A DNA stretch of 64,000 nucleotides from Chimonanthus salicifolius (Eukaryota; Streptophyta; Magnoliopsida; Laurales; Calycanthaceae), in the NCBI GenBank assembly GCA_013350335.1, contig CM023532.1, forward strand, positions 34,349,708-34,413,707, read 5' to 3'. Positions 1-30,900 of the stretch are shown here, piece after piece (positions within the stretch are counted from its first letter, which is position 1; the number at the start of each line of letters is the position of its first letter). A model generated the notes under the pieces. The model saw only the letters and a list, made by a program, of their open reading frames with translations. It made no database searches and was not told where the DNA came from. The position numbers were made by a program, and so were the translations under genes.

Positions 1-66
1 TATCATCAGTGGGGATTTTACACTAAGTTTCTTAAGGTTTTTCATACGTAAATTTAAAATAAAAAG
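1..66 (+). repeat. 3' end of a tRNA-derived SINE (family A)
   Basis: The stretch resembles the tail of the SINEs at 38177 and 49514: a gggttttac-like segment, a cacacgtaaa-like segment, then an A-rich run. The promoter-bearing head lies outside the window. Confidence 0.5.
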
Positions 67-741
67 TTAAATTTATGATTTTATAGCTTTGGTAGTTCTG
101 TATCTTCTATCGCTCAACTTTTAGAAGAGCTATGGCTGCAGCCCAGGCTGACCAAGCTAGGTTTTGGGCCTTACCCTCACACCAGGTCCAATCTGCAAAT
201 AAAGGGCTTGAAGTTCAAGCCTTGAACCTAAGCCCTCGCCCATGTTGACTTAATTGGTCAAACCTGAGCCAGACCCGAATTTTGTTTGTGCAACTCGTGC
301 AGTTTGAAGCTCCATCTAGGCTTATTCAAGCTTGGGCTTGTGGATCTAATTTTTTTTTTTTTTTTTCAGTTCTATAAAAATATAAATTATATGTCTTATA
401 TTTGTACACAAAATTAATTAAAGAAAATCAAATTTTATAAATTGTATGCTCAAATTCTTATTTTGAGGCCAAATTCAGACTTTAATAAACTGGGTTCAGT
501 CCAAATTAAATTCAAATTTGAAGATTTTGGTTAAAAAATAAGCTCATCTCAAATCTGAGTCAACTAAAACTCAAGTTGAATTTTTCATCTAAATTGAAAT
601 TAGACATCACCTAAGTTCTACTGGGAGTTCAATAAGACAAGATTGCAATGGTATCGAACCACTCTTTCTCCATATATCAGTTCTGGCTATAGCAATATCT
701 ATTTCTTTTCTTTTCTTATAATCAAGGGAACATCAAGCAAC

Positions 742-888
742 ACCTTCGGCATAAAATCATCTTAAACTCCTCAGAGAGACGTCTCACACCCACATAGGAC
801 ACCTCTAGTTTACGCTGCTGGAGTTCGAATTATCAACCTCTCACTTCCTGAAGCAGGAGGTAACCAGTTGAGCTACCCAACGTTGGGT
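742..888 (-). repeat. tRNA-derived SINE (family A), minus strand
   Basis: Read on the minus strand it gives an A box (tagctcaactgg-like), the cctcctgcttcaggaag segment and a B box (aattcgaactcc), in the same order as the copies at 33479-33795, 38177 and 49347-49690. It is diverged and its A-tail is decayed. Confidence 0.7.
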
Positions 889-982
889 CTGACTATAGCA
901 TACTTGACTTGCTACCTGATATTAGTCACTGGAGTACTCGAATTGGATGGTTAGATTCATCCTCAACACGAATCAAGTACTT

Positions 983-1425
983 AAGTTATAAATATTTATT
1001 TAATAGTTTTATTATAAATTTAAAAATAAAATAATTTAACAAAATTTGCTTTAGAGTTTAGACAATTTTATAATTCCACCATCATTCAATCACTGGTCCA
1101 TTATGCCCCCCACTCTATGAACTTGTATAAAGTTATAAATATTTATTTAATAGGTTTTATTATAAATTTAAAAATAAAATAATTTAACAAAATTTGCTTT
1201 AGAGTTTAGACAATTTTATAATTCCACCATCATTCAATCACTGGTCCATTATGCCCCCCACTCTATGAACTTGTATAAAGTTATAAATATTTATTTAATA
1301 GGTTTTATTATAAATTTAAAAATAAAATAATTTAACAAAATTTGCTTTAGAGTTTAGACAATTTTATAATTCCACCATCATTCAATCACTGGTCCATTAT
1401 GCCCCCCACTCTATGAACTTGTATA
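983..1425. repeat. Three tandem copies of a 147-148 bp AT-rich unit
   Basis: Units begin at about 983, 1130 and 1278, each starting aagttataaatatt and ending ctctatgaacttgtat. The second and third look identical; the first lacks one G in the run after tttaata. It lies about 500 bp upstream of the synthetase start. The near-identity suggests recent unequal exchange or an assembly artefact. Confidence 0.93.
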
Positions 1426-1910
1426 TAATGAGACATTATTTAGTGGGAGCAAAACTACTAAATGCTGGTCATGTATGAACCCATTTCATGATAAATCTAG
1501 ATTAATAAAATTGTTTTTTTTCTATTTTAAATTTTTATTCAACTTTTTCTAATGTCCATTTGATACATGTTAACCGTTGTATTAGCTAATGAGAGTGAAT
1601 TGATTTGAAAGACCTACAATCATATACGAACTACATATAAATTCAACTTAATAAATTATTCTGATTATGATTTCGAAGCAATGAAGTTTTAATGATTATA
1701 ATACAAATTTAATAGAAAATTAACTATCCAAACAAAGTACAAACGGATTCACAACTGATAATTTCTTCTTTTAAAAGAGTATTAGAACTTCTGTTCAGAA
1801 GAAGATAGGATTTCAGTGGTATTTTACCCGCCCTTTCGTCCTCTTATCCGTCTTCGAAGAAAGAACACTCACTTCCTGATCTTCTCCAATTCCACCCTTC
1901 TTCTTCACAA

Positions 1911-19776
<17,866 letters not shown>

Positions 19777-20578
19777 GTTTTTCTTTGAAGCCTTGAATCT
19801 CTCTAAATGAGGGTATTTTCTATAGGTTCACTTGATTCATCTAGTGTGATACACTTTTTCCTTCAGGCAGCTCCTTAATGTCATACAGTATCTTTGTTAT
19901 TTGTCATATCTTATTGTGCACTATTTCAGCGTGTACATGCTGGTGCACTGGAATCTTTCATGCTTTGAAGTGACCGTTATTTACATTGTAATTTGCTAAA
20001 CTTATTTCATCAAATAACATGCAGGAGTGTCTTGCTTTCTTAATGTTCGAAGAAAGTAATTTGTAGGAAAAGAGAAATCCTGACCTCCAAATGGATGAGA
20101 TAAATGGTTTTTGGTGATGGGGGTGTGATGATGAGAAGAAATCATGACTTTGGAAATTTTACCTTCTCATGAAAAAAAAGGGAAAGAAACATTCATTAAG
20201 TACATTCTTTCAGAAAATACAGAGAATTTTTTTCTGCATAGGTTAAATATGTTTCCCATAAACTGGAATTGAGAATACAGTCCCAGATAAATTAATTTGC
20301 ACTCTGAAAAAAAAAGAAAAACAGAAGCTGTTTGAGATCAAAGATACATCCCAGTGCATCTGTAACTGTGAGACTTTAACAGGTGTCCTACAATAGCAAA
20401 ATAAATAAATGGTTGCAATATTTTTTGAGTGTATTGCTTGGGATCAAGTCAATGCAAGTTTTGCTCCATTTAATCCTAATCTAGATTGTTAATGATGCAA
20501 GAATGCTCCTGGCTCAGTTTGGATAAGACTGGACAGTGGGCATTGACGATGTCCATGTCCAACGAACATGCAAAGGTT

Positions 20579-20772
20579 TTATGTTTTCTCCTGTCCCATA
20601 GAAGAAACGGAATCGAAAGAGGTAGAATCAGTAGCAGAATGTGAAGCTTCGAGCTCCTCTAACTTAAGTTTGTCTTGAATTGAACAAAACAGAAGACTTG
20701 TGCACCAAGCCATGATCCATTGGATAAAAAAATTTGATTGCTTGTCTGGTGTAAGAGCAAGCCATGGTATGC
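20579..20772 (-). CDS. Orphan terminal exon, unidentified minus-strand gene
   Basis: On the minus strand a plausible acceptor (tttatttag) precedes an open stretch of about 63 codons ending in TAA. It begins IPWLALTPDKQSNFFIQW, continues through a hydrophobic segment (IMAWCTSLLFCSI) that could be one membrane span, and ends in a Ser/Asp-rich hydrophilic tail (SFDSVSSMGQEKT). Composition looks protein-like. No family is recognised, and no matching upstream exon is evident between here and the gap at 21438, which may hold it. It could be a chance open frame. Confidence 0.3.
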
Positions 20773-21437
20773 CTAAATAAATGGGAAAAAATATGAATAT
20801 AACAAAGACATGAATTCTAACATAAAAGATAAGTACTATATAAAGCAAAAACTCCAAGAAACCCATGTGTAGTCAACACCCAATTCCATATCACACAAAA
20901 AGAAAAGATACTTAAAAAGTTACCTTGAAAAGGTGATAGCACCCATGTGACGTGGATGACATGGACACCTACCATTCATCCAAAAAATGGGGTGTAGATT
21001 TTTTTCTACTACACCTGGGTTTATTGGATTTTGCCCCATATATATATATAGCACATAAACAATGCTTATTTTTAAGTTCATGCGATCACAGGGACTGAGC
21101 TGACATTATTCTCAACGAACACTAATACACTTGTCATCAAATATTGTAAAATTCCCTTCTTGCAAAGATTTGAGTTTTTTAGAGACAAAAATATAGAAAA
21201 TAAGGTGTCCTTCCTTGTGCTAGATTACAAGCTTCACTATTGGGGCCTCTAAGAATATACATAAAGCAGACATTAGTTGGGTCCTAGATTTCACGATTTC
21301 CTCAAAACTGATTCAAGGAGACAGTCACTAAGAAAAACACCAATCTCGGCTTCAATAGCGAACATGCATACAAGGCACTGAAAAGGCCACTGTTGTGGAT
21401 TCTAAAGAATTCCAGATTGGCACCCCATTCTGCAGGT

Positions 21438-21537
21438 NNNNNNNNNNNNNNNNNNNNNNNNNNNNNNNNNNNNNNNNNNNNNNNNNNNNNNNNNNNNNNN
21501 NNNNNNNNNNNNNNNNNNNNNNNNNNNNNNNNNNNNN
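21438..21537. other. Assembly gap, 100 N
   Basis: Exactly 100 unknown bases, the usual placeholder for a gap of unknown size. The missing synthetase C-terminal exons and upstream exons of the minus-strand frame at 20579 could lie here, or the two flanks may not be truly adjacent. Confidence 0.99.
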
Positions 21538-22124
21538 CGTTTAATGAGGCTGAACTCAAAAGTAAAAGTATAAGCTTTAGGGAGCTTTCTTCTTAAATCT
21601 TTCGTTTGGTTTTTTTTAAAAGCAGTCTATTTATTCGTTCTATTTTAATTATTTTATTAAAATATTTATAATATTTTTTTAAAAAAATTAAATAAAGTTA
21701 GCACTCTATATTATTTTATCTATTTCAAACACATTTTATACTGTTTCAATATGAATAAAACAATTATTTTGAGATAATTTTAAAATTCATAATAGACAAA
21801 TAAATCAAGCCAGAAGGAGTATTCTGTTGTAGTTTATTGATATGTATTATATTTTTTCTTTTCTTTATGAGGTGTAAGTTTTTTAGACCCCTTTTGATTT
21901 GTAATATTTTCCTTTATATTAATATTTTTTCATTTTGTTATTGCTAAAAAATACCCTCAAAAAGTAAAAATAATATCTTTTTTATCATCAAGGGCTTAGA
22001 TTGAAAGTGCATGCTAATTGTGTTGAACCAATTTACAATGAACCATGCATATAGGTAAAATGTGGAAGATTAGTACAATAGTTCCATATTTGATTCAGAG
22101 GCAACTTTGGGGCTCATCAAGGGG
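21538..22124. other. Non-coding AT-rich sequence between gap and tandem duplication
   Basis: No gene, RNA or complete element is recognised. The sequence is AT-rich up to the point where similarity to 34290 onward begins. Confidence 0.6.
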
Positions 22125-24423
22125 CTAAATTTTTAATATTTAGAGATGTTTGGTTTGCGTCTTTTCACTTAAAATATTTAATTGACACTTCAAACTTGCA
22201 TTTATTTTTAAACTACATTCAAGGCTTTTAGATGGGATTAGTGGCTCCCATGACAACGACCACAATGATGGTGGTGGCGGCCATTTGGACATTTGAGTGA
22301 TGGAAACGGTGGCATGCTTTACTACTTTAGATAGCTGAAAATGGACCTTGCAGACAAATTATATAGCGAAGACGAAAGTAATTTGAGGTACAACATGGTT
22401 TGGTGGAATAAAGACTGAAGCTGAGCCACATTAGGCTGGAAGGGGATGATATTTTCAGCCTACCATCACTAATAGATTGCAAAGGGTTAAATTGGATGTC
22501 TTTCTTTTTAAAAGGATTTTCGTGTAATAGATACATTTAAGAATCTAAAAAGAAATGTTAATCTTACACTTTACTAGATTGAATGAGAAAATTATTATTT
22601 TGGCATGAAACTTGCTTTATTCTGGCAAGGAATCTCTATCCATATTTCATTAGTGCGCTTGCTCTTCTATAAATTTAATAAATTTTCTTGTGAACTAAGA
22701 TAAATTCAACACTCAATTCATTCCCACTTTGAAAATAATGGTTTTCTAATTCAAACTCATTCCTCCTTTATCTAGAAGAAATTCATTTCTCCCTATCTAG
22801 TCTTCCATTCGTGGTATCAAACTTTTGAGTTTTGGTGATGAGATACACAGAACTCACAGGTGATTTTCTGTATTTATGGAATTAGTGTCACTTTTAACGT
22901 GGGATAAAGATACCCATGTTATCTCAAAAAAAATTATGATTTCTTAAAAGATTTGAAATGGCTTGGCTATGGGAGATGTTGCATCAAGCATCTATAGCTC
23001 TCTATTGTAATAATGGCTTATATGTGGCTGAAATCTTACACATAATAACTTAGTTGGGGTTGAATTGATTTGACCAATAATATGTACTGTTTAATTAGTC
23101 ATACTATCCTATCATACTAAATTAGAGATGGTTAACATTCTTATTAAAAAATTAAATTTCAATCAATCATCTTTATCCATTTAGTTTAAATAATAAAATA
23201 ATGAGTGAAAATGAAACTTCACTTCACCTTTATATTTTACTCCACCTCAAGAGAATAAGATTTTGAAGATCAGACTCAAGAGGGACTAAGCTCGAGTCGT
23301 ATCAATTGAGTTGTACTTGAAATAAGGTGAAAATAATGAAAATCAGCCCTGCACCTCAATCCGAAAGAAATTATGGGAAAGTTTTACAAAATTATTATGA
23401 AGCTACATGACCACAAATTGATCCATATGATCAAAGTTATATACTCTATAATAGTGGCTTTATCCACATAAGCAACATATAATATACAAAGGCTATGGAA
23501 TATTATTTCTGAGCAATAGAATGAAATCCATTCTTACCACAAGTTTTTAATAACATGGCCATGAGTCACATAAAAATGGAATGGAGAGACCATATCCAAG
23601 TTGACTCGAACTCAACTATTTTTAAAATCAGAAAAAGAAGGCAAAGGTGGTGATTTTTCTCTAAAAGAGGCAAATTATTTATCATGAGATAAGATAGGTG
23701 TAACATGACTCAATAGGATGGATAAGGACCATATGGATGATAAGAATCAAGAAAAATCTCTCCATCCAATATTTATAACTACGTAAGATGACTAAAAAAT
23801 TAATGATTTGTACGAATTAAAACTTTTAATATTTAAAATTATAATGTAACCATGAATTTTATTCTTCTACTATCTTTACTATATTTTATATATCTCTTTT
23901 AAAAATAATAAATAATTTTATCTCAACCTTACTTGAACGGTAGTTCATTTCCACTGGACTTTTTCTTTCTTTTTAGAACTGGAAAATTAAGGTGCCAAGT
24001 GGCATCTTCTGATTCACTATCACTTTATTAAAGAGAGAACTTTCCAACGTAGACTTTTTATAATATAACTAAAATCTATAATTATAATATAATTATTTCA
24101 AGAAAAACTTTGCTGACACACTCAGTAAAAATAAGACTCATTTGGTTTAGATGTGATGTAAAGAAGATCACACAAATAGTTATTGGATAAAGTTTCACCT
24201 TTATCTAATGATCCTGTTCCTTGATTTTAAATTTTTAAAAATCAATGGTCCATACTTTTCAAAGTTTAAAGATTGAGATTATATAATTTAAATCAGCATA
24301 TTTTTTATTTTTTGTGTGTTGGATCATCAATTTATAATGAAGTTTTATACATTTCATATTTATGTAATCACCTATCAAATAAACTTAAATTTATTGAATT
24401 ATATAACTCATTAATATAATTTG

Positions 24424-24729
24424 TGTTAGGGCTTGCTGTGAACGAGTTCCACGTTGAAAGTGTAGAGGGAGATCTACGGATTTATTAAAAATTTAGTCAC
24501 TCCACCTAACATGCTAGTCTTTTTAGTTGAATTAGCAGGTCCTAACAAGTGGTATTAAAGGCAAGTCTTAGGCTACTGCATGTGGACTCAAAAGATTCCC
24601 TAGGCGGATGAGTTGGCTGGCCTCGTTCTAGGAAGAGATTGTTGGGGCTGGCTGCCAACGAGTTTCACAATGAAAGCGTAGAAAGAAATCTAGGGAATTA
24701 TAAAGAACCTTCGTCATTTCACCTAACAA
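24424..24729 (+). mobile_element. TRIM retrotransposon, copy 1, second LTR interrupted by a hAT-like element
   Basis: LTR 1 is 24424-24547 (TGTTAGGG ... CCTAACA). A primer-site-like agtggtattaaaggc follows (compare plant initiator-Met tRNA site TGGTATCAGAGC). A short non-coding centre leads to LTR 2, starting TGTTGGGG at 24640. LTR 2 breaks at 24729, where a hAT-like element has inserted, and a remnant resumes at 24889 (cctaacaggctag). The counterpart is at 39983-40288. Confidence 0.8.
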
Positions 24730-24888
24730 CAGGGTCGACCCTGAGATCCCCTAAAATCTTAGGGCCCCTAGGTGAAGTGAGATTTTAAGGGCCCTTTGTG
24801 ACTGGTATATTAAGAAGTTTAAGTGTAGGAGAGAGGCCATTCTGTCTGGGCTCCTAGACGGCGCCGCCTATGTCAAGAGCCACCGTTG
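24730..24888. mobile_element. hAT-like MITE (159 bp) nested in a TRIM LTR, copy 1
   Basis: It starts CAGGGTCGACCCTG and is flanked by cctaacaa (24722-24729) and cctaacag (24889-24896), an 8-bp target duplication with one mismatch, as expected for hAT elements. Copy 2 has the same element at 40289-40439, starting CAGGGCCGGCCCT and ending ggccgctgttg, so it was present before the duplication. Confidence 0.75.
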
Positions 24889-26142
24889 CCTAACAGGCTA
24901 GTCGATCATGACATCTATTTAACCTAAATATTATTTTAAGATAACGCACTCCTGTGTAAAAAATTATAGCAGGTTGAATAAGCAATTGTATGATGGACTC
25001 TGCATAGTCTGAGTAACATATATATAAAAAAGCATACTTTTACCTAAAGAAACAAAAGAGTTTCTTTGGAAATATTTTACACTCATCAGATAAATCATAA
25101 GAACTTAAAACTTATAATAACAAAATATCTGAATGTTAAAGTTAAAAGTATATAATTTACTGTTATGATAAAAAATTCAAAATTATAATTGTCACGTGTC
25201 ACAAAAATCTGAAACATCATCTCATCCACATATATAGACAAGAACTGAGTTATCTTCCAGAAATTTTCTTCTTTCATTTTTGTCAAATTGCTCATGATTT
25301 TGATCATTTCTCGTGCGTGTCATTATCATGGGAGAACCTACCAAGACTTTTTAGAAATTTGGCCTAATTGTTATTTGAAAAATTGAAAGGACTTAGTAGT
25401 TAAATCTCAGTCGAAATAAAATTTTGAATTGAGTAAATTAATTCGTTTTTTAATTTTTTTAAAAATGATTTTTTTAAATACGTGGAAATCCGACGATTCC
25501 ACTTCGTGATGATCAGAGATAAAATCCCAAATCCATAACACCATCTACAAACACTATGAATTAGATTATGCGCTAGGGATTTTGAAATAATAAATAAAGT
25601 GATGAGTAACAATTTGTTGATTTTTTATTTGGTAAAATGTTAAATTAAATAAACTTTTTAGCTTTTAAACACTATTGTTAATGCATCACAGAGGGTATAG
25701 AACAAAAATCTTTTTATAATAAAAGACATTAATGTTTTCATCAATTCTTCATAATAAATTTTACATTTGAATCTGTCTAATTAAATGCTCAGAATTTTAG
25801 AAACTCATGAAATTGAAAATGCATTTTCATTATTTACTTTATATTTTATAATATTTGGCAATGACATATAATAGAATGATCTTATAATTCAAAAGAATAA
25901 TTGTTAATATGATAAAATATTAATGTTGTTGGAATATATTTAGAATTTTAATATTAGTAGGATAATTATGTGAATAGGATTCTATATTTGGGTGTATCTC
26001 TAATAAGAGATGTATTTGATTTATAATTAGTTTAGTGTTTAGTTTGATTGTGATAGTTCTAGGGTCGGCTAAAGAATATAAATATATATAATAGCGGTAT
26101 TCAATAAAATATACAATTATTCTTTTCTACAAATGTTATCAT

Positions 26143-26145
<3 letters not shown>

Positions 26146-26203
<58 letters not shown>
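26146..26203. repeat. (TA)n microsatellite, copy 1
   Basis: Pure TA run of about 58 bases. The counterpart at 41926-41957 is about 32 bases, so repeat number changed after the duplication. Confidence 0.93.
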
Positions 26204-26208
<5 letters not shown>

Positions 26209-27240
26209 TTTTTTTCAATTGTATACTTTATTTACTTAAATCAACTATATGTATATATATTTTGAATTTACGTGTGGGGAGGAAAATTAATATACTGTTA
26301 AAATCAAAGTCATGACTCAATTAAGTTGGCTTACAATTGTCTTTTGGATTAAGGCGTTACGACTTACCACAAATTAAAGTTTGAATTTGTCAATTCTCTG
26401 AAGAACAAGTACCAAACAATTGAGTTTTGCCTTGTCAACCATGTGTTTGGTTTTTTTTTCTTTCTTGATTACAACTTGGATGATGACAGTAAGACTAAAT
26501 CAAGGAAGAAATGGTCTTAGAAAAAAATTCTTTTCTCAATGGTGTTCTTGTTGTTATTAAGTTCACATTGGCTCATGTAATATATTAATTAAAAAGTTTT
26601 TTGAATAATACAAATACTTCGGCTCTAAATTAGAGGTGAAATTAATCATATGAATAAACGAAATGCCAACGATCCTTTCATGGGTATTTTGTGTAATCTG
26701 ACATGGGTTTTACTGTATTGTCCATTTTATCCTTCGAATCGGCTCACCGAACCCTTCACGGTAAGTGATTCGAAGGGTTTTATTGACTCGATTCGAAAGA
26801 CAAAATGGATAAAACTCATGTTAAATTATACAAAATATCTATAGAAAGATGACTGCCCAATTCGAAAAATCTTGTATATCAGACAAACCAAAAGTACAAT
26901 TTCAATTTAGCCAGTTTTTAATCTATGCCTAACAATCTACCTCTTCTATATTCTCATTATCTTTGACGTGTGATCTTCTGAGTTCTGACCTCTTCTATTG
27001 CATTACTATTATTGTATTGATATAACGAAATTCAAATGTTATTAAATGTTATTTCTTTACCTTTTTCTTCGGTTTGAGCCTTCAAGTCATCAACTACCTA
27101 GATATGGATTTGGTTCGGTGGGTGTTTGAAATTAAACTTTTTACAAGTCGGCACTCATTTGAAAGTTTCTACAGATCCTAACATTGACTATTATTTTTAA
27201 TTTTATTTTTATTATATTAATTTTTTTATGATCAAAAGCC

Positions 27241-27400
27241 GGAGTAGAAATCTCGGTATCGATTGATATATCGACCGATATTAGGATATCGGCCGATAAA
27301 TTTCTTTTTTCTAATTTTTTTTTTTTTACAAAAGCCTCCAGTATCTGTCGATATTAGCGATATATATTGGATATCAGTCAATAAATTTCTCTCTCTTAAT
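27241..27400. repeat. ATCGGCCGAT-type element fragment upstream of dioxygenase copy 1
   Basis: Contains tatcgattgatatatcgacc and atatcggccgataaat, repeated again after a T-run as gatattagcgatatatat. The same fragment is at 42905-43055 in copy 2. It belongs to the family of 34488-34902, 60294-61158 and 63510-63681. It lies about 550-700 bp before the dioxygenase start codon. Confidence 0.6.
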
Positions 27401-27840
27401 TATTCAGAGCACGTGAACACCTCCCAACACGCACCGATTCTTCTTGGAAGAATGGCATTTTGAGGATGAAATATAAGATTTTATTTCCGTAGACAGATTC
27501 TTGACAGTCAGTCCCTCAACCCCTCGGGATTTTTAAATTAAATTAGTCATTTTTTTGTGTTGGTTCTAGTATAAATGTATAGTCTTAATATTATGATGGT
27601 TTAGCAACTTTACTAAAATTTCATTTCATTTCATGATAGTTCTTCTAGAAAGCGTATCTCTTTTCACTTTGGACATCTCAAATTTTTTTTTTTTTCAAAT
27701 GCTAATAATGAATGTATCACATCAAGGGCCCTATCACAACTCATAATAATTTATGGGAGGTCCTTGTCCAAGTCCCAACACCTTTCATAATAATTTAAAA
27801 TATTGATGAAATGGGTCACTTCCACTCTTCCATTTCCTAC

Positions 27841-27848
27841 TATATAAA
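27841..27848 (+). promoter_or_regulatory. TATA box of dioxygenase copy 1
   Basis: TATATAAA about 98 bp before the ATG, in sequence shared with copy 2 (TATATAAAA at 43356). Spacing suits a 5' UTR of roughly 70 bases. Confidence 0.65.
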
Positions 27849-27945
27849 GCAAGAGCAAGAGCAGAATAGATCCATTGAAAATCAGGTTCTCTCTTATTCT
27901 CTCTCTTCCTTCTTTGCTTGAGCAAATTGAAGAAACAGAGGAAAG

Positions 27946-30900
27946 ATGGTAAGCCTAGGAACTTCAGTTCTAGTGCCAAGTGTTCAAGAGCTGGCCACAA
28001 GGCATGAGGACACCGTCCCATCTCGCTACCTTCGTCCCCATCAAGACCCACCAGCCATTGATGTATCCCTGCCGTCCATTCCCATCATCGACATGAACAA
28101 GCTGCGTCTGCAACAATCCTCAGCTGATGAATTGGAGAGACTGCACTCAGCTTGCAAAGAGTGGGGCTTCTTTCAGGTTTCATCAACAACTCTCTGCTTC
28201 ATTCTCTTCTTAGATATCATTGACTAACACCTTTTAATCTTTTCTATTTTATAATCTGTTAAAATAGTTTTGATAATGATAATTAATTAGAATGTTTATA
28301 AGCTATTTTATTCTTTGAAAATATAGTATAGCAGTATTAAATGGTGTTAGCAAAGTTCCGTCCTAGAGTATATAAGCACATGGGCACCCTCTCTTTTTAA
28401 GTCAGTTTTGAAGGATGTATTTTACTCGCGTGTTTAACATGATATCAAAGCAGAGGTCCAGCCCTGACGTTGAGGGGGAGTATTAGTAAACTCAACGTTA
28501 TCAGTGGATCTTTGGGTCTTGGAGTTCATAAGCACATGAGCACTCTCTCCTTTCAAGTAAGGATGAGATTTACTCGTGTAATTAACAAATAGAACCCTCA
28601 ATATGTATTACCAATACAAAATTTTTAAAAATCTTATAATTGGTATTGGAAATTGATCTGGACATACAGTACTTTTGGACATACATAATCTAAATATTCA
28701 GAGTAAATTTAAGATAAATGATCAACTGTGTACTTGGTTGTCCGGTCTTACCATATGCATCTAATCATGGGCCCCATTAAATAAGGAGATGAGGGGTCTG
28801 TTTGAATGGTCTTTCGGTTAATTAGATTGATCAAGCTGTGTTTTAAAAGTCATAAAGTTTAGAGATTTAAAAAAAATGAAAATGAGAATTTGAGAATATA
28901 AGAACATGGCTTGATGAATCCGATCAAAGTGATCACATGGGTAAACATCTTATTAAGCTTAGTAACTTAATATTTTAAAACTTTGAATTTTACCAGTGAA
29001 TAGTGGATATCTAAGACATAACTTTATTTTGGTCAAATCTCTTGCAATTTATCATTTTTCTTTGAAAAAGATACAATATTCAGTTTTTATCTCTTGCAGA
29101 TTGTCATTTCTTTTTCATTCAAGTGTTTTCATGTAAATTCACTTTCTTGTTTTTATTAATTTTCTCTAAAACAGAATCCATGCAAGCAGAGGAACACTAA
29201 AAATCTTAATTTTGTTTTCTGATTGTTGTTATGCAGTTGATAAACCATGGAGTTAGCTCTTCATTGATAGATAAGATGAAGACTGATATGAAAGACTTGT
29301 TCAACCTTCCATTAGAAGAGAAGAAGAAATACTGGCAGCAGGCAGACGATCTTGAGGGATTTGGGAATGCCTTTGTTCAATCAGAAGAGCAAAAGCTTGA
29401 TTGGGGAGACATGTTCTTCTTGACCACTCTCCCAAATTCCTTGAGGAAACCCCGTTTATTTGATCACCTCCCTTCATCTTTCAGGTCAGCATCTATACAT
29501 TTCAACAAATTCACATAATAATCCTGTCACAAATTCCACAGCCCGAAATGATTTTGAACCATCTCTGCCGACTAGTTAGAAAACATTTTCATCTATCAAA
29601 CAGCTCGATTGCTAGGCACATCGTCGAAGCGCATAAATCTTACTGTGTTTCTATGTGTTTGCTTGAGTTTTCACTGTATCATGATTTTGTTTATTCCCAA
29701 TGCATTTCCTATCAACAACCCAATTTTGGATAGGCCAAAACAATATTACCAACAATGGTTAAAACACTGATTTAAGTGCTGCTTTCGGATCATGATCCCT
29801 TTGAAAACTAGCAATTGAAAGGTCCAATTGTTGTTTTCACATGTGTTGGATGAGACAATATCTTGTTCATTGGTGTTCAGATCGGCTGAGGTGGTTTCTA
29901 CTATCTATTTGTTAGTAGAAGCATTTTAAGCTAAGCAGCGAGAAAAGATGATCTGACAAGATGTTATATTTGAAACCTATAAATTTTTTTATTAAGAAGT
30001 TATTTGATGGGGCAGCGAAGAAGTTTCACATCGGTTGTGAGGGGAGAGGTTTAGGATTTATAAGAGACTTGGGTCACTCCACCTATTAAGCTAGTCTTTT
30101 GGACTGGATACTTAGTCCTAACAAGTGATATCAGAACCATATTCTAAGGCCAACGCATGTGGACTTAGAAGATTCCCTAACCGGACGGGATGGCCGATGA
30201 CGTTCTATGCGCCGGAGTGCTTTGTTTGAGGGGGGGATCGTTGGAACAACGAACGATTTTCACATCGGTTGTGAAGTGGGAGATCTAGGTATATAAGGGA
30301 CTTGTGTTACTCCACCTATTAGGCTAGTCTTTTGGACTGGATACCTTACCTAACATTATTAAACAGATTATTCTAAGAAAAAATTCTTATTTTTCTACTT
30401 TCTTTAAATCCAAAGTAGACCCGAATAATAGCTGTTTAGTCTAGAAGCTAAAGGTTCTCTAACTTTGCAGGGAGACCATGGAGGCTTACTCAATGGAGTT
30501 GCAGAGTCTTGCCATGACCGTCTTTGGTTTGATGTCTAGAGCTTTAGGTGTGAAGGGTGATGAGCTTAACGAGCTTTTTGATGGTGGTTTCCAGTCTTTG
30601 AGGCTGAATTGCTATCCCCCATGTCCACAACCTGAGTCGGTGGTCGGCCTTTCGCCGCACAGCGATGGAGGGGGGCTCACCATCCTCCTTCAGGCTAATG
30701 AAATGGAAGGCCTTCAAGTGAGGAAAGATGGCTTGTGGGTTCCTGTTAAGCCCCTCCCAAATGCTTTTGTAATCAACATAGGAGATTCTTTGGAGGTAAG
30801 TTTTTTATACAATTTCTCTCTTCAATATTAGATTGTAATTATTTATATAATTCTATGCAATTAACTAATTACATTATAAGAATCATTAGTAACATTGTAT

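Noticed and set aside
26133..26315. Open frame with a Tyr-Ile repeat
   Set aside because: It is a translation of the (TA)n microsatellite.
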